64,000 bases of DNA, from the NCBI RefSeq assembly GCF_000344685.1, contig NW_006920428.1, forward strand, positions 1-64,000. Direction: 5' to 3'. A program made the translations under genes and the position numbers. Position 1 is the stretch's first letter; every line of letters starts with the position of its first letter. The notes under the pieces are model-generated. The model saw nothing but the letters and a program-made list of their open reading frames with translations, was not told where the DNA came from and ran no database searches. Origin of the DNA: Gloeophyllum trabeum ATCC 11539. Lineage: Eukaryota > Basidiomycota > Agaricomycetes > Gloeophyllales > Gloeophyllaceae. Below are positions 34,415 through 46,479 of this stretch, piece by piece.

Positions 34415-34879
34415 TTGCTCGTGTCTCAGGCTGTCTCCAAAATGATTGGCCGGCGCTGCTCGCGCCCATACCCCTCTTGCTCTATCATATACCATTCGGC
34501 CTTATGACCGGCTGATCGTCGTTGCCGAACTGAACGACTTTTCCATAACTGTATGACATGGCTCTGCATGCTCATCTCATCTCTTGAATATGTTGTACCT
34601 AAATATCTCGTTGTCTGTTCTGTCGTGTGTTATCCTAGAGTATCTTCAGCTGTAGAAGTCAGTCGATATCGTCTACGCCTGTATCACATATTTCTCTTTT
34701 CGGGACTTTATTGTACTGTACGCAAGAAAGTCATTATAACAATGAAAATCGTTTACATGACTCGGGACGGAGCATGAGCTTGATTCAATACTCAATTTCC
34801 AAGACCGTCCACGATGTGCAAGGGATGATCGAACGGCGGCAGCAGCCATCGAACCTCCAGCGAAAGGACTGCCGCTAGA
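34415..34879. other. Intergenic, 3' side of DUF6699 gene
   Basis: No gene was recognised. It borders the F-box pseudogene fragment on its right. Confidence 0.5.
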
Positions 34880-35300
34880 TCTAGCAGAAACATCACACTG
34901 GACTTCCCTGTTCATCCTCGACACGGAACGGACACGCACGTAGGTTCTCCCGAATATCAGACATTCGCGCATCATAGGCTCACTCGTTGTCGATTGGCCC
35001 ACTGTTTCCCAGCGCCTTCCTACTGAGAACACTGGCAGTCCCACGCCCTTCAAAGCGAGGGCTTGAACGCGCGCGTACGGTAGGCAGCTGTTCCAGGAGC
35101 AATCGATTCCCTCTCGGCTCGGACGCTCCCATTACAAACTAGGTGATCCTCGGGAGTTGCAGGCGCCAAGGAAAATTGTACCAAGACCTCATAGAAGTAA
35201 TCCAGCGAGTCAGGAGCGGACACGACTCGTCGGACTCGAGGAGCGTCTGCATGGTGGGGTCACTTTCATACCAGATACGCGCATGCCGATAGTTGTTGTC
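34880..35300 (-). pseudogene. F-box protein pseudogene fragment
   Basis: Two stretches resemble the C-terminal part of the intact F-box protein next door (35853-37178). About 35270-35145 reads ESCPLLTRWITSMRSWYN...LPRIT, against ESCPLLTRLAIFLRSWSG...LPRIT. About 35030-34890 reads FSVGRRWETV...SEPMMRECLIFGRTYVRVRS, against ISVGRRWIGD...AEPTVRDYLDFRTDLRDNIRS. They lie in different frames with stops between them, and no F-box or N-terminal half is seen. The fragment is therefore a partial tandem duplicate in the same orientation. Confidence 0.72.
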
Positions 35301-35852
35301 ACTGCCCGACTTTTCGTTACTACTCTTCAAGTTATTTGTTGCCTAACACGCGGGAATCTTTCCTTGATGAGCCAGAAGGTGCTTGCAAAGCGCCATGGCC
35401 AGTGGCAACCTGGACCAGTCACCAGCGGTGAGCACGGACAGCTTCGAACCGATTGAAGTTGCCACAAAACGTAGCCACAAATAGGCACAAATACATGTAA
35501 TAGGCGAAATCTATGCTGATCTTCGTCCCTAACAGCCTTCAAGCTTCAAGTGCAAAACTGAATATATGTGACGGATATTGGTGGAAGGGGGAGATCCACC
35601 CGATGATATTAATAGCCTCCTCAGACGAGCACCGTCTCAGGTCGTATTTCGTTCATGACTGTTATTGTCCCTCGCTGCCCGCGGCTCGCCTCTCCCGCTG
35701 ATCTTGCCCCATTTCCATCCCTTACACTGGCATTCACTAGAAGCCGTCATCGCCTACGCTTTTTTAGTCACCATCCTGGTGCTCCGTGCCAGACGAACCT
35801 GGGGAACGGTGAACTGTACAACTGGGAGAGACGAGGGAGCGGCACCGGAGAA
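35301..35852. other. Spacer between F-box pseudogene and F-box gene
   Basis: No gene was called. Around 35457-35492 there is a short similarity (AGTTGCCACAAAA and CACAAATAC) to 37554-37592 upstream of the intact gene, in keeping with a duplicated block. The match is short. Confidence 0.35.
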
Positions 35853-37178
35853 TCATACCAGACTTCCGTAGTCATCCTCGAATCGGAATGAACAAGAACG
35901 TATGTTGTCTCGAAGATCAGTCCGAAAGTCGAGGTAGTCGCGCACAGTAGGCTCCGCCCGATGGTAATCGCCGATCCAGCGCCTTCCTACTGATATTAAT
36001 CGCACTACCTGCAAAGCAGGTGCTACAATAGTTGGCAAAATTTGAAGAAGCCACAGACATCTATCCCCGCTGGGCTTTGAAGCTCCGATTGCAAGGTGGG
36101 TGATCCTTGGGAGGTGCAGACTAGCTTGGAGGCCTGACCACGATCGTAGAAAGATAGCGAGGCGTGTCAGCAGCGGACACGATTCGCACAGCATTTCCGT
36201 GAATTCTGGTGTCAAAGTGAAGTTTATGTGCGCAACAATGGTTGTCAATGTCCGCCCGAGACCATGCTCAGTAGACCGCAATGGCACGGGCAAGGATGGT
36301 GAAGGGAGATTGATGTCGACTTCCAGCTTATGGAGAGACGGGAGATGGGTGTGGTCGAGCATCGGGAAATCGATCGAATGGGGCGTGGGGAGCCTGAGAG
36401 AGAGTAATTCCGGGAGAATGACGGCCTCTGGTTGTGGCGGGGGTGTATCGCCCGCCACTGTTGTATGTGACTCAAGCAGCGGTCCGATATGCAAGTGGCG
36501 CAAGCGGGGAGTACTGGTAAGGAAATGCATCAAGGGAGCATACAATGGGCGCCTCGGGGAAGAAAGGATCTTAAGCACTCGAAGGGACTGCCATGGTTTG
36601 GGACGAGAGGCTCGCTTGCCAGTAGTCGGGTGGAGATATGCAGAATAATCACAAAAGGCGGGATACTCAGCGAACGAAAGGATCTGTAGGGTTTCCCGAA
36701 CAAGCTTTAGGATGGCAGCGAAGAAAATCTCCCGGGTATGACGCAGGCCCCCACGCAAGTCAAGGCGGCGGATGTACGAGCGCAACGCGACATTGTTACA
36801 GGTGGATCCCTCCAGCAAGGTGCGATGGAGGCAGGTGATGCTGCGGCCATTACGAATAACGACATACCGATACAGAAATGGAGTAGCGACGGCTCTCCAT
36901 ACCTGGCATACTCGTACAGCGGCGCACGCCCATCGTAGATCAGGTATAGGGTCCTCGCGCCAGGGGTCCTTGTGACCTGCAGCGAATGGATCTGGACTGT
37001 CCGCGTCCATCCAACCTGGCACGAAGGTCAAGATATCGAAGATCTGCATCCATATCTCCGTAGGGAGTCGATATTCGGTGCGGCTGGAGTCCTCGTACGA
37101 CTCTGCTTCCACGGCAGCGTCTGGGACAATATTCTTGGCGTCCATTGAGCAGCCACCTGTTGCCGATTCGGCAGACAT
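35853..37178 (-). CDS. F-box protein
   Basis: A single exon of 441 residues. The N-terminal F-box-like motif is YRLPTEIWMQIFDILTFVP, continuing to WACAAVRVCQVWRAVATPFLYRYVVI. A leucine-rich-repeat-like region follows (SLRVLKILSSPRR, LRHLHIGPLL, LPELLSLRLPTP, LPSLHKLEVDINL). Agaricomycete F-box proteins of this kind are presumed SCF ubiquitin-ligase adaptors, but their substrates are unknown. A decayed partial copy lies immediately downstream. Confidence 0.82.
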   Translation of the reverse strand: MSAESATGGCSMDAKNIVPDAAVEAESYEDSSRTEYRLPTEIWMQIFDILTFVPGWMDADSPDPFAAGHKDPWREDPIPDLRWACAAVRVCQVWRAVATPFLYRYVVIRNGRSITCLHRTLLEGSTCNNVALRSYIRRLDLRGGLRHTREIFFAAILKLVRETLQILSFAEYPAFCDYSAYLHPTTGKRASRPKPWQSLRVLKILSSPRRPLYAPLMHFLTSTPRLRHLHIGPLLESHTTVAGDTPPPQPEAVILPELLSLRLPTPHSIDFPMLDHTHLPSLHKLEVDINLPSPSLPVPLRSTEHGLGRTLTTIVAHINFTLTPEFTEMLCESCPLLTRLAIFLRSWSGLQASLHLPRITHLAIGASKPSGDRCLWLLQILPTIVAPALQVVRLISVGRRWIGDYHRAEPTVRDYLDFRTDLRDNIRSCSFRFEDDYGSLV

Positions 37179-38384
37179 TGATAGAGCTGACTGTTCTGAA
37201 GATCCAAGTTGCGTGATGCACTGCAGGTTTGGTCAGCTAATCACTAGAAAGTCGAATGCATCAGAATACTGCAGCAAAATAGATATGACCACGTTACGTG
37301 AAGTCGTACCGTCGAAGAGAGGGGGAGCGCTTGGAGCTCGAAGACAAGTGGTACTGTAGAGAGGCACCTGCTTCTCGTATCCGGCCATCGCCGGGCGTGT
37401 GCCTTCTGATTTGAGGGCAGCTCTCGGTCAACCAAACGAATGTACTACTGAAAGTCTAAATAATGCTGCAGAAATACTACGTTCCCCGGGGAGCGGTGAG
37501 CGATGAGCGCCGAGAGATCGGAAAACATCTGCAAGTCAACGTTCAACGGAGCAGCAGTTGCCACAAAATCCAGCTGCAAACAAACACAAATACTGGAGAT
37601 GCCACACTTGCCGGTGGTATAATATCTCAAAGACGTCGACTCCAGTGTTTCGGGTAATCGTAGAGCCAGACAGGATTTCGTTCCGTTCCATCAACTGCGA
37701 ATACTGGCCGGAAATGGGGAAGAGAGTGGCCGAAAGGCTGATGCGGACTCGGATATGCAAGGAACACCAGGTCCAGGAGCATAACATTTTTCTATAACAA
37801 AGGGTCTCTCCAGACTTTGTAGGTAGGAAAATGTTCTCCCAGCATTCGCACGAGAGTTCAATGTCCCATCTCGGAATGTTTGTCTACGTCCGCGGTGTAT
37901 ATATCGGTACTCGTTCCGTCGGTAAGCTTAGACTCTTCGGAGTCTCCAAGAGTCAAAGACTGCAAACCGCCACTCCAAATCCAAACTATGCATTGCAAGA
38001 GCCCCCAGTCTCCGCAACACACACAAAGCAATATGTACCCGACATATACAATACGGCGCCCTAGCACGCTCATTACACCCACGCTGAGCGCAAGTATATA
38101 TGATAGCATATCATGTCATGACCGGCGTGAACGATAAACAGAGAGCGAGGTGAGTAAAGAATGAAAGCAACGAAGCAAATCTGGCTGTTCATGAAGATAT
38201 AAATGTGGTGTGGTATGGGAGGAAGAATGCGGATATGAGACTTGCTTGCATTGCGTCGGTCAGTGTTGGGTGATTGGTCACTATCTTGATCCGTGGTCCC
38301 TGTAGTTAGTCGCCTTAATGAGTGAACGGGTCGTCGTCAATGAGAATCGTGGCAAGGAAGGGGGCAGGGCGGGAAACCGAGGCT
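37179..38384. other. Intergenic, no gene seen
   Basis: A 1.2-kb spacer between the F-box gene and the first PL14 gene. Short frames (37445-37787, 37831-38137) show no family features. Confidence 0.45.
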
Positions 38385-39687
38385 TTAGAGCTCCTCGGTG
38401 ATGGCGACGGAGAAATCCGCAAAGTAGACATCCTGGTCCTTCGGGGACGCCCAATCCGGCGTAGATCCTAAGAAAGTGTCACCATCAATCATCGAATCCG
38501 TTCGCACCACATTACACCTACCTCCAAAGAACGTCTGCATCATAATCCCCCTCAACCGTCCTGCGTCCGAATTCCTCAGGACGAGGCCCCCGACCTTAAA
38601 CATACTCTCCCCATTCGCAAACAACTCGAGTTCCCCATTCTCCTGCCCAGCATCGTTCAGCCTCACGCGCTCGCCAATCGTCGTCCACGCGCCCGTGGCA
38701 AACGTGAACGACCCGCGCGCAACGGACGCGCCGTACGTGGGGTTGCACTCGCTCTTCGGGGCAACGCCGCACACGGCGTCGTTCGCCTTGAACGACGGCG
38801 GGAGGTACGTGTACATCTCGCCCGCGCCGCCCGTGCGCCACATGAAGCGCGCGGACATGCACTCGTCGCTGCGGCTCCCGCCCGAGCACGAGATCGCGCC
38901 GCTCGCGCTGTTCCCGCCGTCTGCCCCGTAGTCAGATCAGTTTCGCTTGCACGAGGGAAGGTCACTCACAGAGCCCGGGGAGCTTTCCGCCCTTGACGAA
39001 CTCGAAGCCGTCGGGGAAGTACACGCGGTAGCTGAGCGTCGCCTCCTTCGCCGTGGTCAGGTCGACGTCGCTCGGCCCGGATGCGTAGAACGACAGGCCG
39101 CCCCGCGGGTTCTTGGACGGGATGTACGAGCCCTTGGGGTAGTGCGCCTGCATCGCCGTGCCAGAATCAGTGTCCGGGGCGGCGACATAGTTGTGCGACA
39201 GCGCCGCGATGAGGTTCTTGGGCTTCAGCGTCGCGTCCGACAGGGAGATGGCGCTGTCGGACGCGGAGCAGGTGGTCCAGGACTTGCTGCCCTGGCCCGC
39301 GGGGAACAGCAGGTCGAGAGAGCACCCGGATCCCGAGGACGCAGTTGAGTTGCTCTTGCCGGACGTCGAGGAGCTCAGCGTATTCGAGACAGCCTTGGAC
39401 GTCGCAGCCTCCCTCGCAGAGGTCGAGCTCGCGCTCGCGCTAATAATAGCAGACGCAGGCGTCTCGGTGTCATTGACAGCACGGGGAGCACAGGACTTGC
39501 GCTTGATGATCCGTTTGGGAGAGTCTATCAGCGCGGGAGAGGCGACATCTCGCCTCTGCATCTCGCGCCCCATCCTGCGGTGCACTCGGGACCGGGCGTG
39601 TATGCCATGATTACCAGAATCGGCGGTGGTGGTGGAGAGCGCGCAGAGGAGCGCGACGACGGCGAAAAGAGTGTGGGTGGCGTGCAT
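38385..39687 (-). CDS. Secreted polysaccharide lyase, PL14-like (copy 1)
   Basis: Exons 39687-38970, 38920-38522 and 38467-38385 give 399 residues. A signal peptide (MHATHTLFAVVALLCALSTT) is followed by a Ser/Thr/Ala-rich linker of about 100 residues that the second copy lacks. The lyase domain starts near CSLDLLFPAGQGSKSWTTC and includes PKGSYIPSKNPRGGLSFYA, YRVYFPDGFEFVKGGKLPGLYGG, MWRTGGAGEMYTYLP and FGGSTPDWASPKDQDVYFADF. Fungal PL14 proteins cleave polyuronides such as alginate or glucuronan by beta-elimination; the substrate here is not known. Intron positions and phases, and the lengths of exons 2 and 3 (399 and 83 nt), are identical to copy 2. It is secreted. Confidence 0.82.
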
Positions 39688-40972
39688 GGCGACTTGTAGT
39701 GGTCGTAAGGGATGGAAGTGGGGGTGAGGACCAGGAGGAGAGGTGAGGGGGCATAAAAACGAGGCAAATGTATTCTGACGTCGTCACAGCCACCTTCCAT
39801 TCCGCACGTGGATATCCTCTTGGCACGACGCGTTGACCTTAAGGTTGGGTAGAACAACAGTGTCGACCAACTACAGAGAAACTTACAGTGAGATTTGAGA
39901 CAGGAATTTGAATATTTGAAACCCTTACCTCGCGTTGCGCATTGCAGGAGTGCTGGTGTAGGCAGGTAGCTGTAGTCCTTTTTTCTTGATCAATAAGTAC
40001 TGCCAGTGCGGAGGCATCGGGCCCACCTGGATTGGAGAATCGCACATAATATACACAGTTTCAGCAGTAGAAATGCCCACGACGCTGCGCAAGTTAGCAT
40101 TTACGTGTAGACAATTATGAGCGACCGGGTCTCAGACGGACTGGGTTCAAATAGGAGACGGAGGAGACGGAGGGAAGAGGAGAGAGAAGGGTCTTGTAAA
40201 TATCGACAAGGTTCTCCCTCTTATATGGCAGACTGCCAGAGGCTTCGACGCAGCTACAACTCATGCCACATGCTATTCTTCATGGACGAGTCTGAAGTAA
40301 ACCACATAAGGCGAGACTCGTTCCGAAATAGGCAAGTCTCCAGACGTACAGTGGCAAATACACGAACATGGCATGTCTATCTGCGTAGACTTTCTCCTTC
40401 CCTCGAGTTCGACCAACTCTAGTAACATATGTACGTGAGACGGCTCTGACTTCTACATCTCACCGGCGCTGAGACCTTCGGGACTCGCAGCACCGAGAGT
40501 ACTATTCGTCCCCGCGCCGGAGGCTTGGGTATCCCGCCAGTCGAATACCGAGCAAGGGGTGCACAGCAGCACATAGTTCTCTCACGAAGGAGGAAGGCTT
40601 TGACCCTCGGTGATATCCGTCGTGTCTGCGGATATCACTATGGATGCATCCTGCAATATTGCAAACATCATGGTCACGCAACGTTCATTCCAAGTCTAAG
40701 TGACCTCCGTACATATTGTTATTAATATCATCATCGCCAACCTACAGTTACTTCTCAGCCGAGAGGATACATCCATATTTCGCTACGAATACAACGACGT
40801 GTAAACCTGGAGCGGATAAATATAATAATTACGAGACCTCTAGCTAACGAGCGACGAAAAACAGAAGGAGCGAGAATAACAGCCTTCCAGCCACAGCGAG
40901 ACAACATGCCCGATACTCAAAGAGAGACGACAGTAGCAACACAACACGACGACGAGCCAATTCACCATTTCC
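39688..40972. other. Spacer between the two PL14 genes
   Basis: A 1.3-kb region holding the promoter of copy 1 and the 3' flank of copy 2. No gene or mobile element was recognised. Confidence 0.45.
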
Positions 40973-42029
40973 TCAGAGCGTCTCCGTGATCGCCACCGAC
41001 AAGTCAGCAAAGTAGACATCTTGATCCTTCGGGGAAGCCCAATCCGAAGTCGAACCTAGATTCCAATCGCTCACCATTAGCATCACCCCCACTTTCAGAT
41101 CACAAACTCACCCCCGAAAAACGTCTGCATCATAATCCCCCTAATCCTCCCCGCACTCGAATCCCTCAACACCAACCCCCCAACGTTCACCACACTCTTC
41201 CCATTGACAAACAACTCAATCTCCCCATTCTCCTGCCCAGCATCGTTCAGCCGCACACGCTCGCTCACGCTCGTCCACCCGCCGCTCGCGAACGCAAACG
41301 ACCCGCGCCCGACGCTCGCGCCGTACGTCGGGTTGCACTCGCTCTGGGGCGGGACGTTACATACGTTGTCGTTGGCGGGGTACGACGGCGGGAGGTACGT
41401 GTACACCTCGCCCGCGCCGTCCGTGCGCCACATCATGCGCACCGAGAAGCACGCGTCGTTGCGGCTCCCGCCCGAGCACGAGATGGACCCGCTCGCAGAG
41501 TCGCCGCCGTCTGCCCCCGTTCAGCATCCACACAACTGCCCGCGAGAACGGGAAGGAAGGCAGACTCACACAGCCCAGGCAGCTTCCCGCCCTTGACGAA
41601 ATCAAACCCAGCGGGGAACCACACGCGATACCCAAACGTCGCCTCCTTCGCCGTCGTCAGATCCACGCCCGCCGGCCCGGGCGCATAAAACGACAGCCCC
41701 CCCTGCGGCTGCTTGCTGGGGATGTACGACCCCTCGGGGTAGTGCGCCTTCAGCGCGGTGTCCGCCCCGCCGTCGGGCACGCCGACGTACGCGTGCGGCA
41801 GCGCGGCGATGTTGTTCGTGGGCCGGAGCGTGGCGTCGGAGAGGGGGAGGGCTTTGCTCGTGTTGGGGCAGGTGGTCCACCATTTGCTGCCTTGGCCGGA
41901 GGGGAAGAGGTAGGCCATGGTGCATTTGGTGGCGCGGGGTTCGAGGTGCGGGAAGGCGGACGTGGGGGGCATGGACGTTTGGGCGGCTAGGCCCAGCAGA
42001 ATAGTTGAGAGAGCGTTGAAGGGGGCCAT
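40973..42029 (-). CDS. Secreted polysaccharide lyase, PL14-like (copy 2)
   Basis: Exons 42029-41570, 41510-41112 and 41055-40973 give 313 residues. A signal peptide (MAPFNALSTILLGLAAQTS) leads almost directly into the lyase domain: CTMAYLFPSGQGSKWWTTC, PEGSYIPSKQPQGGLSFYA, KLPGLYGG, MWRTDGAGEVYTYLPPSY, and STSDWASPKDQDVYFADLSVAI. It is a tandem paralogue of the gene at 38385, in the same orientation, with the same three-exon structure but without the Ser/Thr-rich linker. Which carbohydrate each copy cuts cannot be read from the sequence. A TATATAA-type sequence lies about 50 bp upstream (near 42080, minus strand). Confidence 0.84.
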
Positions 42030-44762
42030 TTCTGCAGGAGGGGACGGAGGGGATGCGTGCAGACATCAAATACAGGCCTATATAACGTTTCCTTTGCTCG
42101 CAGCGTGCTTCGTGAAGTGCAGCAGCATGCACCGGTGACCGGTGGGCAAGATGGCTGATACTTCGCCGAGATGGAAACCCAGTGAACGAGCAGTATTTCA
42201 CAGCGCAAGGTGGTGCACTACCGCCAGCACCGGTGCGAACGCCACGAGGGGGAACGTACTGCATCTGCAATCCTCAGCGAGAGTAGTTCGGGAGTACGTG
42301 CGAATACAACGCTCGTGCTATCGATATCAAGTTGGCTGCAGCGTGCAACATCGGCTCTATCAACCCTCTGCAGCCACGTTATCCCCTCGCGGCTTTGGTT
42401 CGACCGACGACGCCGGATTGGTAGGCCTGGAGGATCGTACTTGATCGGCAAACCGGGGAAAGTACCACAAGGCCTTGAATAGGGTTTGAGTTCGCCAGAT
42501 GCTGCCGCGATGCTCTTCGAAGGCTCTGCGTCGCACGAATGCGGATAGTGCGAGGCGGAGCATCCGAATAACCATCGAGGAAGCATGGCTGCTTTCACTC
42601 GTTCCAGATACTTTCATCCTGAGGTTCAATGAAGCCTAGTAAAGAGCGAATTAGCGGTGGAGTATGGCGTATGTCAATCTTGGTGAAGTAGTAAAGTCCA
42701 AAGAGAAAGCACCCGGAGTCCCGGACAATGCCCGGCCGGAGAATGACTGACATTTGCCTATTTAGGAACGTTGCCCTCGACAGCCTGTCTTTGTTACTTG
42801 TCCGAAGGAGCCTTACTGCCATTATAGAATGGAACAGCATGTGATATATGAAGGCAACATGAAGGGGATGACATTGGATATGACTTATTACAAGTGAGCG
42901 ATCCCCTGGAATTCGCATTGCAATAGACGGTACTTTCCAGCTAGAACTTGGAACCGTAACTACAGTACGTTCCTTTCAAGTTCCTCTCAACTTCTACTGA
43001 AAACGGTGTCGCTTCAGAGCATAAGACTATATAGTCTTGCAATTGGCTGTGTATCCGGATTCATTTCCGTAGGGGTCTCGCCACTGCCTGCTGATAAGCA
43101 CACTGAACGCAGGACTATTAATATTGGGTCGGATACCTATCTAAGACAGTGGTGAACCCTGCAATGTATCTATTGCTTTTCTGCCGTCTTGCATTGCGCG
43201 CCACGCAGTATGGACTGGGCCACGGAGAAGCTCGAGCGCACAGTACTATATAGGACCAATCTCCAACATCTACGTCGATCTTCGGAGGGAAACCGGCCCA
43301 GTCGATACCTGGGTCCGTTGCCTCAATTTTCAACCGTATCGACCGCTGTACAGACCTCCATACTGCAGACGGGTAATACTGCCTCCATCGGTGGCATAGC
43401 CGTTCCTTGGATGGCTGGAATATCTACGTGTGGCCTTGAACTGACGGGATCGCTGCTACGCCTTCCGTCAGAGGACGACGAAGCAACGTGAGTCCGATTC
43501 ATTATCGCTTGGAGAGAATTACTGGTAATACGATGGTCCGCCTCTTTATTGACGCTATCCTCCATCGACCTACCGTAGGGCACGCGCTTGCTCACAGTAT
43601 GCATTAACCTTCACACCTTCAGGCCTCAGGCAAATACACATTCAATGACAGACTTCCTATTCAACTCCAACGGCTGCACACTCGCGTCCTATGCCGTAAC
43701 ACCGATCTGGCCATCGAACATTGTCACTGAAGACATGAGTTGGAAGAACAGGAACGATGTGCTAGACTTGTGCTAATGACAGGTGACCTCGAGATGCGGT
43801 ATAGCACCCCGAAGCCAGATTAATTGTAGCAGGTGCCATTTATCTAGTGCGTGAAAGCGCTTTGCTCTTCCGGAATAATTGACGACTTACAGCAACCCCG
43901 TTTCGGCGCTACGGACGGCATCCGGGTAAGGCAAACATGCCAAGGCAGGTCCGTGTCGTCTGTGTGATTATCTCCATGGATAAAGACTCTTCCCTCCACA
44001 GGGAGACGGTTAAGCGCGTCGCTCTCGAGTACTCGTCGTCTTGCCTTCAGCAAAAGTTCACTCCACCTATACACGACGGTGTGCTCCGTCCGTCATCAAG
44101 ACGGAACATCCGTTGACCTTCCGAGCGATGAAGTACATCGTCTACCTTGTTATCGGCTGCGCGGACCGTAATTCCGACTTTGGACTTCCCATTGTTCCCC
44201 TTTTGCGTGGAGAGGGCTTCGTCGCAGGCCCGATCAAAATTCGTTGCACGAAATGAATGGGTAAGCGATGGACTGACAAGGTTCTACAGGCACTTCTGTA
44301 TGTCTGCATCACTCTTGGGGTGCGTACAAACACCGCTCGCAAAAGCAGGTGAGTCTTGCAATATTCTAGCTCGGGTCGCTGGTGCTGGAACGCTAGGTCG
44401 AGAGACTCAATAATTCGAGAAGCCACCGAGGGAAGGAGGGGGGACATCCCACAGGGTCATCAGGCCCAGATCTACCCTCTGCTCTTCGAAGAACTTCTTT
44501 GCGAACACGTGGCGGCGTTGAGTGCCCATTGAGGAAGGTCTGATTCGCCTTCCATCACGGTGCGGCTAATCTCCGGCGCGACATCACATCTATCGATGCG
44601 GACTTCGAATGACGGAGAACAAAGGAGCGTATAAGTAGCGATGAGATGCGATCATCCGGCGGCGCGGTTTTCCTTTCAACCCCCCCCCCCCTCGCATCGT
44701 CACACTCCTTTCATTAACGACTTCACGACAATCGAACAAGATACAAACGAGATCGCGACATT
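42030..44762. other. Gene-poor 2.7-kb region
   Basis: No gene was recognised in the longest spacer of the window. Scattered frames up to about 100 codons (for example 43189-43491 and 44142-44447) show no family motif. A run of 12 Cs (44680-44691) lies about 70 bp before the next start codon. Confidence 0.45.
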
Positions 44763-46256
44763 ATGCCGTTTAGGAAGACGAGGAAGAAACTTGCGAAACG
44801 GATCAAACGCCTCTTCGGGAAAATCGTGCCACCCCCCAAGGATGCAGCTCCCCCTCCGGATTTCGATATAGTACCGGCGTGGAAGGAGACCGCGGCCAAT
44901 CGGGTCCCTGTTGAAATATTGATGAAGATAATCGAGGAGGCGACTGACGTCCCAGGCGCTCTGGACGCGGTCGTTTTCATGCCAAAATTCTCCAAGGAGA
45001 ACGAGCTCTACTACCTCAAACTGGCGAAGCGGACTGCGCTGTCGATGGTCCAGGTGTCGCGGGTCTGGAAAACCATGGCTACAATCTATCTCTACCGGAT
45101 CATCCGCCTGAACAACGAGGAGCAGGTCCCCCTGCTGGCACGCACCCTCGCCGATCCGATAACTTGGCACTACGGCTCGTATGTCCGCAGGTTGGAGCTC
45201 ACTATGGGGTGTTTCGGCTTTGCTTCGGAGTCTCTTCCGAGGGTGATCAGGTCCATGCCACTGCTGCAGATTTTCCGGTGGAGACATCCCGAGCATCTAC
45301 GGCCCCTGGTCGATCGGCGGTCATTCCGCCGCCCGGAATTTGTGGACAGCGTTCTACGGGAACTGCCTCCGACCCTGCGAGCCTTGGATACTATCCGTGC
45401 CTTGCCAATGTTCGATTATACTGGTGTGCGGGTGTTACTTCGTAACCTGCCATGTCTTCAAACACTGAACGTCGAGTCTGCCGGCGAGTTCGTCTCGGGC
45501 GTTGACACTGACCTGCGCAGCTTGTGTTCCATTGATCTCTCGCGAACGAAGCCCCTTGTCATTCTCAATGAGGACGAGTTGCCCTCTCTAGTTCAGCTGG
45601 AAGACATTGTCTACCCTCACCCGGTGGCGCCCGACCCGCTCGACCCGTTCGACTGGACGCCCAATGAGAGGCCTGAGCGGCTTATCATCCTCCTGGGCGA
45701 TCACTTTCGCAAAATCCGCTCGATCATTCTCCGTGTCGATGAAAACGCTCGGATGATGGACGTGGGGCACTACGTGGACATCATAACCCGAAAAACGCCG
45801 AACTTGGTAAACTTAACCTTGATCCTTCATAAGTGGAGTCAGTTTCCTCCCAACTTCCTCTTGCGGAATGCGGTCTACCTCGGGTTCGGCCTGGTGGACC
45901 CAAGGGCAATCAAGCATGCGCCCGAGGGCGAAGACGATGGCAGATATTGGCGGTTCTTCCATTCGCTGAGTTGGGTCAGATTTCTCGGCGAATTTCAAGC
46001 TATCTATTTTCTCGATGATGCTCTCTACTACCACGCCAACTGGATCTACCACAACACTTGGGATGATGTCGCCTCTGAGATCAGGCGTTTCCGTTATGAG
46101 ATATTGTTCCGCGATGGAACCACTCTGGTGCCGGAGTCTCTTGAGAACGTGCACCCTACTCCGCCTTCTGTCCGCGTGCGGAATACCATGGACACCGTTC
46201 CACTGCGCGACAAGCCTCCGTTCCAATTCAGTCCTGAATTCCAAATTGAGGGATAG
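44763..46256 (+). CDS. F-box-like protein
   Basis: A single exon of 497 residues. The N-terminus is strongly basic (MPFRKTRKKLAKRIKRLFGK), which could act as a nuclear-localisation signal. An F-box-like motif follows (NRVPVEILMKIIEEATDVPG ... ALSMVQVSRVWKTMATIYLYRIIRL). The rest has leucine-rich repeats (LPPTLRALDTIRALP, LPCLQTLNVES, LRSLCSIDLS, TPNLVNLTLILHKW). It is a presumed SCF adaptor whose target is unknown. It differs enough from the gene at 35853 to be an older family member and not a recent duplicate. Confidence 0.75.
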   Translation: MPFRKTRKKLAKRIKRLFGKIVPPPKDAAPPPDFDIVPAWKETAANRVPVEILMKIIEEATDVPGALDAVVFMPKFSKENELYYLKLAKRTALSMVQVSRVWKTMATIYLYRIIRLNNEEQVPLLARTLADPITWHYGSYVRRLELTMGCFGFASESLPRVIRSMPLLQIFRWRHPEHLRPLVDRRSFRRPEFVDSVLRELPPTLRALDTIRALPMFDYTGVRVLLRNLPCLQTLNVESAGEFVSGVDTDLRSLCSIDLSRTKPLVILNEDELPSLVQLEDIVYPHPVAPDPLDPFDWTPNERPERLIILLGDHFRKIRSIILRVDENARMMDVGHYVDIITRKTPNLVNLTLILHKWSQFPPNFLLRNAVYLGFGLVDPRAIKHAPEGEDDGRYWRFFHSLSWVRFLGEFQAIYFLDDALYYHANWIYHNTWDDVASEIRRFRYEILFRDGTTLVPESLENVHPTPPSVRVRNTMDTVPLRDKPPFQFSPEFQIEG

Positions 46257-46479
46257 CCACTGCCGGGTTGCGACCCTTTTCATTGCTCCAAACGATTTCT
46301 ACTCACGACCGGGTAACGACATTCTGATTTTCTATCTCTTGGATTATTGGCAGAATTAACAAAGACATGTGCGATACTTGATACACGAACGTAACGTACA
46401 CATACGACAGAGACATGCTACAAAAGAGTTTACGATAGCTATGATTACACAGAATTGAATGCGAAGGTAACGATACCAT

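Noticed and set aside
35457..37592. Segmental duplication joining 35457-35492 with 37554-37592
   Set aside because: Only short matches (13 and 9 bp) are shared; too weak to call a repeat without an alignment.
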